Shown piece after piece: positions 33,790 to 46,914 of a DNA stretch of 64,000 nucleotides. The position numbers and the translations under genes were made by a program. Below the pieces are notes generated by a model. That model did not search any database. It was not told the origin of the DNA and saw nothing but the letters and a program-made list of their open reading frames with translations. Where the stretch lies: assembly GCA_947652605.1 (NCBI GenBank), contig OX393581.1, positions 50,491,924-50,555,923 on the forward strand. Reading direction: 5' to 3'. This DNA is from Elmis aenea. Its lineage: Eukaryota; Arthropoda; Insecta; Coleoptera; Elmidae. Within the stretch, counting starts at the first letter, position 1. Each line of letters opens with the position of its first letter.

Positions 33790-34866
33790 TCGTAATACAT
33801 TGCAACTAATCTCAATTTTTACATAATTGTTGGATATGAATTTGTTAAAAAAAAGTTGTTATTACGATGGTTTATCTTAGTAAATATATTGTAATACTTA
33901 ATTGCCAAAACAAATGATATTTACATTCACAAATAAGGAAACTATTTGTATAAATACTACATCAATTAAATATTACTTATAGAATATTGACATGGACGGT
34001 ATTGTACTAATAAAATTACTGAATTTGTAGCAGTAGTCTGGGTTTTTATTTCTTCTTCCTCTTCGATAACTTTGGTTACAAGACTGACTCTGAATGACAA
34101 GTAGTTTTACACACCTAAAATTACGTTGTAAGTAATATTTTACACCTAGTTCACCTAGAAGTCTTTTATATGGCATATATATTTTAAATTTATCATAGTT
34201 AAATGATCTGTTATTTTTCACTTCTATGGGGTTTTGCAATTCTTGTTTTAAACCTGTTTTAAAACACTCATTACACTTTATTTACATTATCAATTGTTCG
34301 TATTGCAAAAACCACTTCGTTTATTTCAAGAAACAACACCTGAAGTTCTAAACTCAAATCTTAAGGAAAAAGTAAGTAAAAAATATTTATAATAGCGACA
34401 CACAGCTCAGAAGAAATCAAAATTTATGGCCGCATTTGTAAAAGGTACCAATGTACCATGTAATTATAATCAATGGTACCATGTAGATATACAAGGCAAG
34501 CGCCAAAATTTCCCGGCCTAGATCTAGGTATCGCAGGCGGGTCAATTTTTTTAACACATTGGTTCAAGTAATATTAGCCTTGGAAAAAACAAAAATGGAT
34601 TTAATGTCAACTAGTTTTCTCATAACTGTATCAAATTGTTGCTAAACGATGTAATAAGTGCATTGATGTGAGGGTGGATTGTATTGAAAAATTTAATTTA
34701 ATTTTGAGCCTCTTTTATAGTCAGACTGGGAAATTTTGGCGCAATGATTAATTTCAAGTTAGAAAATAAGATTTTTATATCGAAGGTAATTGAAGATATT
34801 TCAATTTGATTGATTATAATTGTCTAGAAGGCAGCTTCCAAACTTTGTTGCCAGAAGTTTCCCTAA
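33790..34866. other. intergenic stretch between the two convergent genes
   Basis: It contains an unrecognised - strand frame at 33973-34239 (FKIYMPYKRLLGELGVKYYL), without splice sites or a family. Near 34443-34492 GGTACCA-type palindromes recur. Otherwise AT-rich. Confidence 0.35.
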
Positions 34867-34872
34867 TTTATT
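34867..34872 (-). terminator. possible polyadenylation signal of the proline-rich gene
   Basis: AATAAA on the - strand, 233 bases after the stop at 35105. Positional support only. Confidence 0.3.
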
Positions 34873-35104
34873 AAAATTCATTTAAGGCCTAAAAATTTAA
34901 AGATATTTCTTTTTAGAACCTTTTTGTTTGTAAAATTTTGTGCTCGCTTCTCTTAAAAATTTAAAAATTAGTTTTGTTGTCGAGCTGAGTCTTTTATCAC
35001 TTTTCTTTAAGAGTCAAGATTTGTTTCAGGCTGGGTCGTCCATGATGGAGTGTTTCCAAAATTCGCGAAAAATTGCGCTGTCCTCACTTCTTTTAACAAA
35101 ATAA

Positions 35105-35197
35105 TTAACTTATCACTGTGGTTTTCACTGTCGTTTTTTTATCCTCCTGTGTCGCCTTCTTCTTTGTAACACTTGGCGGCGTTACCCCGGTAATCAC
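35105..35197 (-). CDS. terminal exon of the proline-rich secreted protein
   Basis: On the - strand an acceptor (GTTTTTCAG, ending at 35198) opens a 93-nt exon. It encodes VITGVTPPSVTKKKATQEDK and a Thr/Lys-rich tail, ending in TAA at 35105. It is entered in phase 0, the phase in which the exon at 46040 ends, so the joined protein reads ETFAGHSK-VITGVTPPSV. It is GC-richer than its flanks, with balanced codon use. It was too short and start-less to stand out as an open frame. The intron between it and the previous exon is about 10.8 kb. Assignment to this gene is inferred from strand, phase and composition. Confidence 0.65.
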   Translation of the reverse strand: MITGVTPPSVTKKKATQEDKKTTVKTTVIS

Positions 35198-38100
35198 CTG
35201 AAAAACAAAACCACAATTATTAAAGCCAATATCTGTATATTTATAGGTACAATCGATATTGCTAAAATCGTTTACCGCTCAGCAAATATCTGATTATAAA
35301 GTCATTTATCATGTGGTTCCAATTAATTTTGGCATCGTTTATCTGGAATATCTGGCCAACTATAAAATCCAATAAGTGATTTTAATTTGCTATAATGGAA
35401 AGTTGGTTTATTGAGCGTAAATTTTATTAGCTTCAATATTTAACTACGAGATGAGTAGACTAGCTATGATGTATATTACAACGCAAAAATTTATTACATG
35501 AAAAATGGAAAGTTTCATTTTCCATTTATTTCTGGAATACAACATAAATGTTTTAATTATTTTACCCTTGTGTGAACACCACCTCTGTATTTCATATATG
35601 GTACACCACTGGCCTGGCTGGAACAGTAATGTTATACGGGCTAAATGGTGTATTTCAGGTAGATAATTGCTGGTAAAAAACCTTTTCTTTCGTTTTTCAT
35701 TGCATTTTATTGTTTTAGTTTAATAGTAGGTACATTACTTATTCTGAGTTTTCTTAATGATGCACGTAAAGTATTTATGTTGTTGGTGAAAAAGTCCGAG
35801 GTGACGTGAAGGGAGAACGGTTAATCGAAATTAGATCATTCTTAAAGCACAAAAAGGCACTAACGAAGCAAAATATAGTAACATTTGGGCTAACTTAACG
35901 GACCTAGGAACGCCGCTTTAAGAAATATTACATGTTTCAAAGTTTTTAAAACAATTCGAAGTACATAGGTACTTTTGCAATTTGTTTTGGAAAAAGTTCG
36001 AAACTTTTGCGATTGGCTTAGTAATTAATAAAAATGTTGTACCTACACACGATAAGCAATATATCCACCTTCAGTTCGTTCAGAAACCTATTAATTATTT
36101 TAGAGGTGTAAAAATCGAGAGGTTACTGTTATTTTTTCATCAAAGCAGTTAGCAACAAGCAGTAAGATAAAATACGGATGTTTTTTCTTTTAATTTACAT
36201 ATGCATGAAATGATAATAAAGATAATAAAAATAATATGGCACAGTGTTCATTAAAATACAGTTCGTTAGCAGATAAACTGGTAGGTACATGTGTTTCACT
36301 AATATTTCGTAGATAGGCCTTCACATTTTTTTCACAGTAAATAAAAATGAAACAAATTTATTCGCATACATATTACAAATACGAAAAATGAAGGAATTAC
36401 TTAGTAATAAATTGCCTTTATTATCAATAAGAGACGAAACATACTATAAAGATCGTACTTCTACGTATTAATACAACAAAAATAACTTTTTTAATTACAA
36501 AATCCTGAGTAAGATTCACAAACGTCTCAAGGTGACAAAAAATATTATACTGATACAAAAAATAGCATGGTAGACCAATTCGTCATTGTTAAATCTGCGA
36601 AATAAATTACAGCAGTTTTTTTTTTAAGCTCAACACCTTCAGTTCTTATATACTTTTATTCTTATTTCTCACAACTTTTCGTATATAAAGCTGCATGTCC
36701 TACATTCAGGGTAAAAGGCAGCCAGACTGTTTTTTGGTGGTGTCGAATAAAACCTAAATAGCATTTAGTATTTTAGATTGTATCTTTTTTGTTAACGAAG
36801 TCCTAAGCGGCATTAAAAGATTATGTTCTTGTATTCGTTTGATTCGCTTGGGGGTTTGTGATTGCCATTTGGAAAGCCCTGCACAACCTTGGTCAAAACG
36901 TAGCGAGCTTTTATTTTAAATCAGACTGCGGTACTGTAAAAAATTTGTTTTACTCGTCATTAAAAAATATGCAGTGTTTATTGGGAGGAATATTAATGAA
37001 CGAACTACAAATAAAATCTAGAGTTTGGTTAAAAATAGACACTAGAATTTCCCCAAAACTTATTGTAATAAAAACAGGAACAATATTATGGGCACATAAG
37101 TTTGTAAAACATATTCAAAATGATCTTAATTTTGTTTACAAATGTTTACTGAAATATACTGAAACTTTGTTAATCTAAAGGAATACTTCTACAAATCGTA
37201 TTCTTTAATTAAAAAAGTTTATATAATAAATAAAATATTGAACTTGCAACACATAAATCACAACAATAAATTTAGTGCATGTTTATAGAAACGAGTGTTA
37301 AATCCAATAACATATGCAGTATTTATTGGAAATTGCTTAGAAGCAAAAATGCGTCCTTTATTTTCACTTCCAGTAACCTAATTGACATTCAGCTCAAACA
37401 CCAGTCGACAGATTTACAGCTAAGCACAACACGAAGAATTTTAATAACTTCACAAACCGTATACAAATAAATCTATTTTCCCATTTTAACTTCAAGCAAC
37501 AGTCCAATACAAACGTACGCAATTATTGTGTAAGAAATGATAAAATTATGCATGAGATTAGTTTAAGATTGTAACAACTTTGTACATAAAGCGTTCGAGG
37601 ATAACGTTCCAGAACACAATCGCGGCATTCTAGGAAGGCAGCCGTCGTAAGAAAACGCTTAAAAGAATTTAAAAGAGGTGATAGTCTAAAACAGGGTTTC
37701 CCAATCTTTTCCTCGGACGAAACACTTCACAAATCCTGACATTTCAACATAACACCTTGGTTATTTTGTGGAAAAATCCTGCTCGCATAAATATGTCGTT
37801 GAAAAAGGAAGTAAAACAAGAGTAGCTAGTTTTGCCACACTGGGGCATTCTCTTGTTAATTAAATTTGTCCATCTGTACTAACATCAAGACGCTTCTCTC
37901 AACCGATTGTCTGTTTTGCCCATATTAATTTTGATAATTTTTCACGGAACACTCATTCATTTTCGGTGTTTCTCTGAACATAGTTTGGAAAACGCTCTAA
38001 AAGATTGTACCAAGACACGTTATGGTATAAAAAAACCATCGACAACTTCATTAAAGCTTCAGTTAATCAATGCACTTAACAAATTTAAAAAAAAAGTAAA

Positions 38101-38869
38101 ATTACACAGGGCAGATAAATAATTAAATGTACATATTTGCTACGTAAATGAATAATTAGCTGAAAGTAAATTGTTGTTAAATAAACAAACCTGATCGAAA
38201 ACGTTTCAATGTAATATAAATGGCGTGACGTCTCTATTTTCTGTTTCAATTTCAACGTTATCTCTTTAAAAGTTTTGCTTTTGTTTGTGTTTATTTATTT
38301 ATTATTATTGCTCCTTCAAAACCCAAACTCATACTTCTTTTTTAAAGTCGGGTTAAGCATTAAACAGACAGTGGGGAAACCCGAGCAAGCATTTAGATTA
38401 CAAACTGTACAGAACTTCGTACATTTACATTGCGGAACACCAGAGACTGTTAAACAATTTTCACTTCAACGTCACGACTTACAAGGAAGTTTTAATTAAT
38501 GGCATTTGTATCTGGAAACTGTTATTTAATTACGTTCAATCCACTTGATAATGGCGTGACCTCTCTTGTGTTGAATTCAATTGGGTGTTCGCATTTTATT
38601 GGCCATGTTTTATTGTTATTATTTTGAATTTGAAATTGTTGCACTCGGCATGATTTTTTGTTTTTAAATTTGCCGGTAAAAGTTTTAGCGTTGCAGTTTA
38701 ATTCGATTTGCGATTTGCATACGTGGCTTGGCAGTTCTAAAATTTGATTACATACCACGCAATGTGAAGTGAATTTGTGCATTCAAAGAGAGAAATAGGT
38801 ACGGAAAAAAATGTATGTTAACTTTTTGGGGAGATCTCACTTCGGTTCCATTGAGTAAGGAGTTTAGGA
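35198..38869. other. intron of the - strand gene, mostly unassigned
   Basis: AT-rich. CAGGGTTTCCCAATCTTTTC at 37693 is a hAT-type terminus without a visible partner. The + strand frame at 36858-37178 has no recognisable family. No further exons were found. Confidence 0.35.
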
Positions 38870-39260
38870 ATGCACTTAGATCGACGACTCACCTGGCGAA
38901 AACGAAAACAACTAGGGCTAAAACTAAGGAGCATCTATTGAATCATTGGAGGAAAATCGCAGCTAACGTTGGAGAATAAACTGTTAATCTACAAAGTCAT
39001 TTTAGAACCCGTATGGACCTAGGGGATCCAGCTGTGGGGTCTACCTCCAATTCCAATATTGACATACTAGAACGTTTTCAAGCCAAAGTGTTGCGATTAA
39101 TCGCAAACGCCCCCTGGTACGTTCCCAACAAAATTATAAGCAACGATCTTAACGTAGTGAGTGTTAAACAAGAAATAAAGAACCACAGTGTTAACTACTA
39201 CCAACGGTTAAGTGCTCATTCAAACGCGCTAGTGACGCAACTCCGCGTAAAATAATGACT
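38870..39260 (+). pseudogene. Jockey-type LINE C-terminal fragment
   Basis: The + strand encodes, over several frames, RLTWRKRK.., ENKLLIYKVILEPVWT, GIQLWG and QAKVLRLIANAPWYVPNKI, ending VNYYQRLSAHSNALV. These are the thumb and C-terminal blocks of Jockey reverse transcriptases (LLYKxxLxPxWTYGxQLWG, RxIxNAPWYVxN). It diverges from the other Jockey copies here (LIYKVILEP versus LLYKQVLKP), so it is a second subfamily. Confidence 0.8.
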
Positions 39261-40462
39261 GGTTACCGTAGACTTAAGCGCTGCGCTCCAAGTGACTTAC
39301 CAACTAGATTTTAATCTTAATCTTAATTTTAGTATCAAATGAATCCCCAGTAGCTGATCATTAACTGGCAGTTAAGCAACTAAAAGGAGCTCGTATGGGC
39401 AACCTCCTACATGTCAGTGTATCAGTTTCTTCATATAAACTACTGAATATCCGTTTGGGACAGATTGTAATATGCTGGCAGTCAAATGAGATTTTTCAAA
39501 AACTTTTTGGGAAAATAAATTTTAAGTAGAAGGTATATTTCATCTCTTTTAAATCAATAAGGGATGTACAAAATGATCATTTGACACAAGATAACAAAAT
39601 GCAGTCAAGTCGAGTTAATTCCATCAATAAAAAAACGTATTACTTCACTAGTAAACTTGCTGCTTTGCCCTTCGTACGCCTCGTCACCATCAAATTTATG
39701 TGCTTTCGTATTATCAGCCTCCTTGAAAAAACCATCTCACGTTCTTCCCGGCTCATTTCATAATAACATTGAAATTCCGTGATATAACGAAATTTACAAG
39801 AGGTCTCGTACATTGATACATAATCTTATTATATATTTACACCAACGGCTCTGCAAAAACCCGCATCACGCTGCTAGCTTGGCGTATTTTTTAAACTCGA
39901 CAGAATAACACAGAGCAAAACTCGCCCCACTTCTAAATATCAAACGAAATTCCGGGTTCATAATTTTTTTAGAATTTTTGATTTGGTTTTTTACGGCACA
40001 CCATAAACTCCCATATCTGCCATCGTTCGCACGCCAGAGAACAGAAGTATATCAATCACACGGAACTGCGCTTTTGAATAAATATTAAATGAGATCAGCT
40101 TGAACGTATCATGTGTGGTACAGGCTACAGCGAATATTTATTTTATCGAGAGATGGCTTTAAAATCTAATAAAGCTAGCGTTGTGATAACGCTCGTTTTT
40201 AAAGTATGCATTTTTAATGCCTCTGCCACACTATTGAGGCGGTGGCATGCAAAATTCAATGAATATTTTCAAGTCAATGTAGCGTGAATATCGCGGAAAA
40301 CATAATGGTGACTCGTGTTAGAGGCAAAAACTTGTGAAATTTTAAACGTGCAGCATCGTCTAGAGAAATCGACATTTTGGTATTGTGTTAATACTTAAAA
40401 AAATATTTTTAAAGATACGTTATTAAAGCGATGTACGAAAAAACGGTAAATATTGTAAGAAC
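39261..40462. other. intron sequence, nothing recognised
   Basis: No exon or transposon terminus was identified. Confidence 0.4.
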
Positions 40463-41660
40463 ACAAAATGAAGAATCGGAAGAGTTTAAAACGAAAGAGA
40501 GGGGAGAGACAAGAAGAAAAAGGAGTCAGCTGGAGAGTTGTGCCACAATTAGCTAACGATAGGCAGGAGTGGAAAAACAACACAGAAATAGAAAGCATAC
40601 CTCGACACCGAAAGGTACAAGAAAAACCGAAGAAGAAGAAGAAGAAGAAGAAGAAGATAAATACGTCCCTGTACTTATGGCCAAGAAAATGCAACGCTAT
40701 GGGAAACAATTGGCGAAGAACACATATACCCACTTCTGTTCGCCGGCGATAAAATAATTTGGCAGAAGATAACCACGATGCTGATTACATGGTAAAAAAA
40801 ATTATAGAAGAATTTGATAAGTGCGGGGTCAAAGTTGAATAAACGACAATTATTATGGTAATTTGAAATAATGGTAAATACATTATAACCTCGAAAGGAA
40901 GGATGAAAATTGTCGGGGAATACAAATATCTAGGGATAAGCTTCACTTCCAATTTAATGAATAACTAAACAAAAAGGAGACCAATAAGTCGTCAATTAAA
41001 TTTAATATTATGGAGCCAAAGAATCTCGATAAAACCCAAAAGCCATATATTTAAATTTTTGGGGAAAAAAACTGTGCTAAATGCGAAGCTAACGTATGGA
41101 CCATGTCTAAATATTAAGAAGAGAGAGTAAAAACAATGGAAATGAACTTCTGGAGAAGGTCTAGCCAACTAAAGATCATGGATCAAATAAGAAACGAGTA
41201 AATGCAGTGAAGAATATGATTGAGAACAACACTGATTTGGTACGTTCATCTAAAGCAGTGTTTCCCAACGTGGGACGTAGGCCCCACAGGGGGACAACTT
41301 GATTATTTTGGGGGGTGGCAAATAATATACATAGTGTAATATATAATTTATATTAACCGAAAAAAGTCAAATTAAAAACAGTTTTACCTACGTTCTTTTT
41401 TATTTGAAGTATCTATTTGCATTCTCCCTTTTCGGAATTTGTTTGACTATTATGCTGGAGGGGGCATTAAAATCTTTTGAGGCGTTGGGGCGGAGCATGA
41501 TTTAAAGAAGGTTGGGAGACACTGACCTAAAGAGAATGCCTGCACATAGAAACCACATCAAACACTGAAATGGATTCCATCTCGAGGAACACAAAGAAGA
41601 AGACCGAATAGTAGATGGATAAATGGGGTAAAAATAGCAATGGGCAAAAGGATTTTAACT
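40463..41660 (+). pseudogene. decayed LINE RT region, interrupted by a MITE
   Basis: The + strand keeps a degenerate catalytic region near 40735 (LFAGDKIIWQ, where families have FADDxxxW), EYKYLGISFTSNLM near 40920 and RGTQRRRPNSRWINGV near 41590, the equivalent of GRPxxxW. A (GAA)n run (about 40631-40655) lies in the upstream part, which encodes the Lys/Arg-rich KNRKSLKRKRGERQEEKG. The 269-bp MITE at 41256-41524 sits between the YLG and RRPNSRW blocks, so the MITE is younger. Many stops are present. Confidence 0.65.
41256..41524. mobile_element. hAT-type MITE with 8-bp target duplication
   Basis: Starts CAGTGTTTCCCAAC and ends GTTGGGAGACACTG, an inverted pair with one mismatch in 14. It is flanked by ATCTAAAG (41248-41255) and ACCTAAAG (41525-41532), an 8-base duplication with one change. 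An 8-base duplication and CAGTG ends are diagnostic of hAT. The 269-bp interior has no coding capacity. It is nested in a decayed LINE whose sequence resumes directly after it. Confidence 0.9.
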
Positions 41661-43064
41661 CTTTTACATTGGCTCTATGTCATCTTAGGCAATTCATATT
41701 ATAACCATCAACCATAGCCTACAATAATTATGTAAGCCATTAAGTGCTGTTATCTTTGTATTTTTATAAACGATTAAATGCATTTTTGGAAAATTTAAAC
41801 ATTTGAGATTATCAAGTACTAAAAAAATTTAAATACGTTTTTAACTTTTTTAAATTTAATTGAATGTTAGCTTTGGGCACAAATTTAAGCTTTACGCGTT
41901 TGATGTTAAATTTCTCTGCAAATTACACTCTTTACTTATTGCTGTTATCTCTTGGGGTCTCCTAAAACTTTAGCAAAATTGCTGAGTGGGCTATAATAGG
42001 TTTCTCCAGTAAAATAATTTTTAATTAAACCACCTACACGTATAAATAGCTTGGAACTACCGCATCCTTGCTAGAAGTGTACTGCGGATATATTGCAGTT
42101 TCCACAGTCAAGTATAAAAGTTTTAAAACAACACTAACTACACCATAATTAAAAGACAGTTAAACAGTACAGTTAAAAAGCATTAAAAATTTAAAAACTA
42201 ACCTTGTAGGAACGCGTTTTATTAGTGTATCATGTTATAAAGGAAAGCATATCAACTTTTCCCAGTTCAATTTCACTTAATAATATTTATAAGTCATATC
42301 ATTTTACGAGTGAAAAATGCAGTACACGTTATTTTGTGCTAATATTTTTGTAACCTAGTTACCCGAATTAACTTTATCATGTCTAAAATCTTTTAATAAA
42401 AACAGTTTTGGAATATTATTAACTTAATTACACCAATTAAATAATAAAATAGATGAAAATGAGTTTAAGTGCAACTATAAATGGGCATGACAAATTCTTT
42501 AATTTAAATGTTCACTGTAAATTTTTAGTTAGTGTTGTTTATATTTTTATTACTGAAGGGTTTGGCTTTAGGTATCGTAAAATTATTATCGTGTTGAAAT
42601 TTTACAATTACTGCCTGTGGTCAACTAATAATTATTATACAAAAAGCAGCACTTACTGGGAAATTATGTTATTAGAGTTTTTACCTTTGGATCAGAAATA
42701 TGCTTTTCTTAACGTTTGACGACAAGAAATTCGGTCCGAAAAATCGGTAAATTTGATAATTGTGCTTGTATACAAAATATGTACACAAAAAATAAACACT
42801 TCCTAGTATTTTGTGTCCTGCATTTATAAAATTTAGTTATTCTACGAATTTCTATGATCAAATCACAAATTGGGGGCATCATAGGCCATATACGTAGGTA
42901 CACAAAGTTTGAAAAACTCTCTAAAGCAGCTTTTCCCAAACTTATTTGTTTACATGATTTTAAAAAAATTGCAGAATCATTATCTATATTTTACGGACAC
43001 CCCCAAAAAAATTGTTATAAGACTTTCAATGAAACAAAAATTGCTTTATTGGTCCATACTTTTG
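41661..43064. other. intron sequence; possible TATA motif
   Basis: TATAAATAG at 42041 and TATAAAAG at 42113 are promoter-like on the + strand, but no gene follows. AAGCAGCTTTTCCCAAACTT near 42925 resembles a hAT-type terminus. The frame at 42453-42719 has no recognisable family. Confidence 0.3.
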
Positions 43065-43860
43065 TTGCTATTATCCCCAAGGCAGTGTTTTGGGACCTAT
43101 TTTATACTTGCTGTACACTTGTGACATCCACAAAGTCAAAACGTCACAATTGCAACTTTTGCTGACGATACAGCCATCTTGGCAATTGGTAATGACAATG
43201 TAGAAACAGCTGCTAAATTTCAAGAAGCATGCAACAGAGTAACCGATTGGACTAAGAGAGTAAATCAGCGCATATTGAATTTGCCTACAAGAAACAATTC
43301 CCGATATCAATAAACAATGCCAAAATCCCACATTGCGATACGGCAATATACTTGGGAATTAATCTGGATATTCGTCTTCGATGGAAAAAACACATGAAGA
43401 AAAAAAAAAGAACTTGACCTTAAATACAAAAAAATGTACTTTCTGATTGGAGGAAAATCACAATTGTCTGTGCATAGTAAGTTAATACTATACAAACAAA
43501 TACTTAAGCCAGTCTGGACGGGGTTCAGCTCTGGGGATGTGCAGCCAAAAGCAACATAGATAAGATCCAGGTCTTTCAAAATATTGTCGATGCTCCATGG
43601 TAATATCGGAACGACCAACTTCACAGATTTCAGAAGATTCCAACCGTTAGAGAAGAGATCACGAAGTTCGCAGAAAAGCACGAGGGAAGACTTCACTCCC
43701 ATGGCAACACCGAGGTGCTGCAGCTCCTAGATAATGCTGGTTTGAAAAGAAGGCTCGAGAGGACCAAACCTTTTGAACTGGTGAAGTGTATATCGCGATA
43801 CAGTGCTGGAGCACAGCTTAGTGAACCTGTGCGTAATACGACAAACTTGTGTTAGAAACT
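43065..43860 (+). pseudogene. Jockey-type LINE, RT to C-terminus
   Basis: The + strand begins in the RT block QGSVLGPILYLLYTCDI, then TIATFADDTAILAIGNDN (catalytic FADD), AAKFQEACNRVTDWTKR, LGINLDIRLRWKKHMKKK, LLYKQILKPVWT, DAPWYRND, VREEITKFAEKHEGRLHSH and LKRRLERTKPFELV. A deletion removes the YGxQLWG part after VWT, and frames shift at least four times. It is most similar to the copies at 24485 and 15781. It lies in the intron of the - strand gene, on the opposite strand. Confidence 0.85.
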
Positions 43861-46039
43861 AAGAAAGACCAATGGGGACATCTTGGAAAAATACCTAGTC
43901 TATAAGACTTTTAGAATAAAATTATAGGTTAGTCTCCCTAGGCTAGTAACAATGTTTTAACATAAAGGGAAAAAAGATTGCAACTGATGTAGAGGCGAGA
44001 ACTGACTGGGAACTGTTGTATCTAATATTTTTACAATAGGATCCTTTAAAAAAAAAAACTAGGAATAATTAAACCTATCTACATTAATAAACAAATCACC
44101 TAAATGGTCGAACCCTTTATTTTTATCTTGACTTGTTAGCAGCGACTGGCAAAGATGGCGAATATCTTAGCGATAAAAACGTAAAACACATAAAACTCCG
44201 TTCGTTATGAAAAAGCAAAGAAAATGTATGAACCGAGATAGAATTTCTCGTATAATTTCAGCCTCTGCTGTTAAACATTATAGGCACTTAAGCACGCAAA
44301 ACAGAGTCTATCTACAGCAAAGTGCGGTTGAAGGGAAAAAGCAATTTTTTACGCCAACATTTTGAAGAGCTTAGAACAATAGAATCCTCAATTCTCTGAG
44401 CATTGCGAGATAATGACTTCTGTGCATTGCAGTTTTTTTATGTATGACATTAAGAGTGCCTGTATTATGATAAAGAAATTGCTAGAGAACAAAAATTTCT
44501 CTCAGAATATTAGTATTTGAGCTCTTTGCAGAATTGTCATAATCATTACCTCCATTAAAATCATAATTTCAAGCATATACTGTGCATAATTATATACAAA
44601 AACAAGTTTTGGAACATTGCGAATTAATTTTGAACAGCCAAAATCGTTATCTTTTTAAGTACAACATTTTAAAATGTTAAATAATGAACAAAAGCCAATT
44701 TTGCTGTTACGTTTAAAGCCAATTTATGCCAGATGCTTGAAATAGCACGATTCAACAGCTAATTAATAACGAAACAGCGAAAGAGCAAGTAATTTATGCT
44801 TTTCTTCCGAGTTTTATGAGGTCAGGGTTTCGTGGGAACGTTTTTATAATTACAAGTTAACAATTCGGTTTGTTATTGTGTATTTATTTACTAAGAAGCC
44901 CATCTAATTACTTTTTCTTTTACCATACATTTCAGCTTGGCGTTTTTAAACATTTTTGACGCCGGTTTAAGGTTCAAATGCTTTAAAATTGTTTGTAGAT
45001 GACATAATTAGTGTAATTGTTACTAAGTTATTTAATGTTTTAGGAAGAAGTAGGTTAAATTGCCTTAACAGAAAGTGAAATTAGCAATTTTGTAAAAGAT
45101 TAAAAATTACTTAACAGACTTTCAGCTCCATTAAAAAAAAATTATGCCAATTTCAACCAAAATTATAAATATCATTTAATGTTCCAGGTCAAACTTGACT
45201 AAAATTTTAAAATAATAGACATAATAGTAATTTCTCGTTAAATTTAGAAAGTAGAAATAAAATTGATCTACAGGTTAAGGCTAAAAAGCTATAGAAGAGA
45301 ATAAAAAATTCAAAAATTTTATATTTTTTGCCATAACTCCTGAAGTATGAGAAGTTTTAAACTTTTAAAATATAGTGTAATTTCTCTTATCCTTCAAATA
45401 ATTAATCTAATTTAAGCAAACCTGTATCTCTTATAATAAGTGCAATCCCCATACTGAAAATTTTATCTGGGACACCTTGTATATCTAATACGGCGTCCGA
45501 GAAATAATCAATAGTCAAGTGTCATTTATTTTTGTAACTAACTGCGCTTTGCAAAAATTCAGCTCGTCATAAAACCTAAAAAATATGCTAAATAAAAGAC
45601 AAAATCGCAAATGTTTTGTTTTTTAAGTTACCTATGCGTTTCTAAAACTTCTGAATATCGCTACAGATGAGTAGGTATGGTATTATATTTTTGCTAATTT
45701 ACCCGATGCTCAACTGTTATATCAAGGGGCCTAAATTGAGTGATACAAGGGACTTATATTTTCATGTGTTGATACAAAGTAAATAATAAACCAGGCCGTA
45801 CGTAAATTATATTTTATCAGTTTGTAATAGATTATTTCACACGCACTTAAAAACATAGTATGTTTTACTAGCAATATCCTCTTATACTTGTATGTAAAAG
45901 CCGGTGTTTGCTCGAAATACGTTAAGATAAGGGTTTGGGATTACTTGCTGTAGCAGCGTAAGGATTTTGTATTTCTCGACTTCCTCTGTACGCCTTTGTC
46001 TTATCTAGACGGCTGATTATCTCAGCATAAATTTATTAC
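43861..46039. other. intron sequence, unassigned
   Basis: The first 100 bases are probably the untranslated tail of the Jockey copy. GGGACACCTTGTATA at 45470 is one of the CACCCTG-type termini. Nothing else recognised. Confidence 0.4.
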
Positions 46040-46173
46040 CTTAGAGTGTCCTGCAAAAGTTTCTACCGTCGTGTTTGCGAGCGGAGTTAACCAGGGAGAA
46101 TCCATCAAGCCGAAGAGCGGATGCCTTGTAGAGGAGGGCTTTATCGTCGAGGTCGGTAACTGAAGATTATTTA
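46040..46173 (-). CDS. internal exon of the proline-rich secreted protein
   Basis: On the - strand, acceptor TTTTACTCTGTTTTCAG ends at 46174 and donor TCTAAG|GTAATA follows 46040. The 134-nt exon begins with TA, completing the codon begun by the last A of the exon ending at 48663. The junction reads VVYSEWPHL-INNLQLPTSTI. It continues KPSSTRHPLFGLMDSPWLTP and ends TVETFAGHSK in phase 0, matching the terminal exon at 35197. The region is GC-rich against an AT-rich background. A second CAG eight bases inside the exon (46160) could serve as an alternative acceptor, but it would break the frame with the upstream exon. Confidence 0.75.
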
Positions 46174-46914
46174 CTGAAAACAGAGTAAAAAGTTATTTCA
46201 ACAGCGAAACAACAGATGAAAACGTGGCGCGAACAATTTAAACAATTCTTTCTAACCAAAAATTAGCGTCAGCACAGTCGGAATAATATTATTTTTCGGG
46301 ATGCTCTCGTTAATTTCTGTCGGAAATTAATTAAGCGCGCAAATTTTAGCACGATCTGGAAGGCGCTCGGAAGCAACACTGGTCGAGTTTCAGGTTTTAA
46401 TTAAAGTCGAAATTTTTTACGAAATGTTTGCGCCATTCAAACTAACTGAGTGACTTTATACGTTAAATTGAGGTGGATTTTAACTTTCGAACAACATGGA
46501 AGTGCTTAGTAACTTTTGGAAATTGCCTCTGTCTTTACGGAGAGCTTTTCTAACTTAAGGACTTCCGAATACTTTTAAAGGCCTCCGTCAAATAGTATAA
46601 ACCCGTGCAAGACATCGGCTTTAAGTTTATCATGCATTGAAATAATTTATAACGAATCGCTAGCTAAAACTTCTTGTCCTATAATCGTTACAACATTTAA
46701 TTTACATAATTATGAACACATCGTAATTAATTTTGAACTTGAGATGCTGTAAAACTAAAAACACTTTTTTGGAGCAAGATTATTTGTCAGACGTTCTAGT
46801 TTTGGACGTTCATCAACTCATAAGCTCCTTATTAATTTTTTTGCATAAAAAAGTCAAACATCAAATTCCAAATACAATGATTTTACATACTTTAGGCTGG
46901 TAACAGTCGTAAAA
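46174..46914. other. intron sequence, nothing recognised
   Basis: GC is somewhat raised near 46200-46450, but no further exon with matching phase could be found. Confidence 0.4.

Noticed and set aside
40468..40757. Lys/Arg-rich + strand frames with a (GAA)n run as a host gene
   Set aside because: They lead directly into decayed LINE reverse-transcriptase text and have no splice structure.
42041..42120. Core promoter (TATAAATAG and TATAAAAG)
   Set aside because: No initiator or downstream exon was seen, and TATA-like words are frequent in AT-rich DNA.
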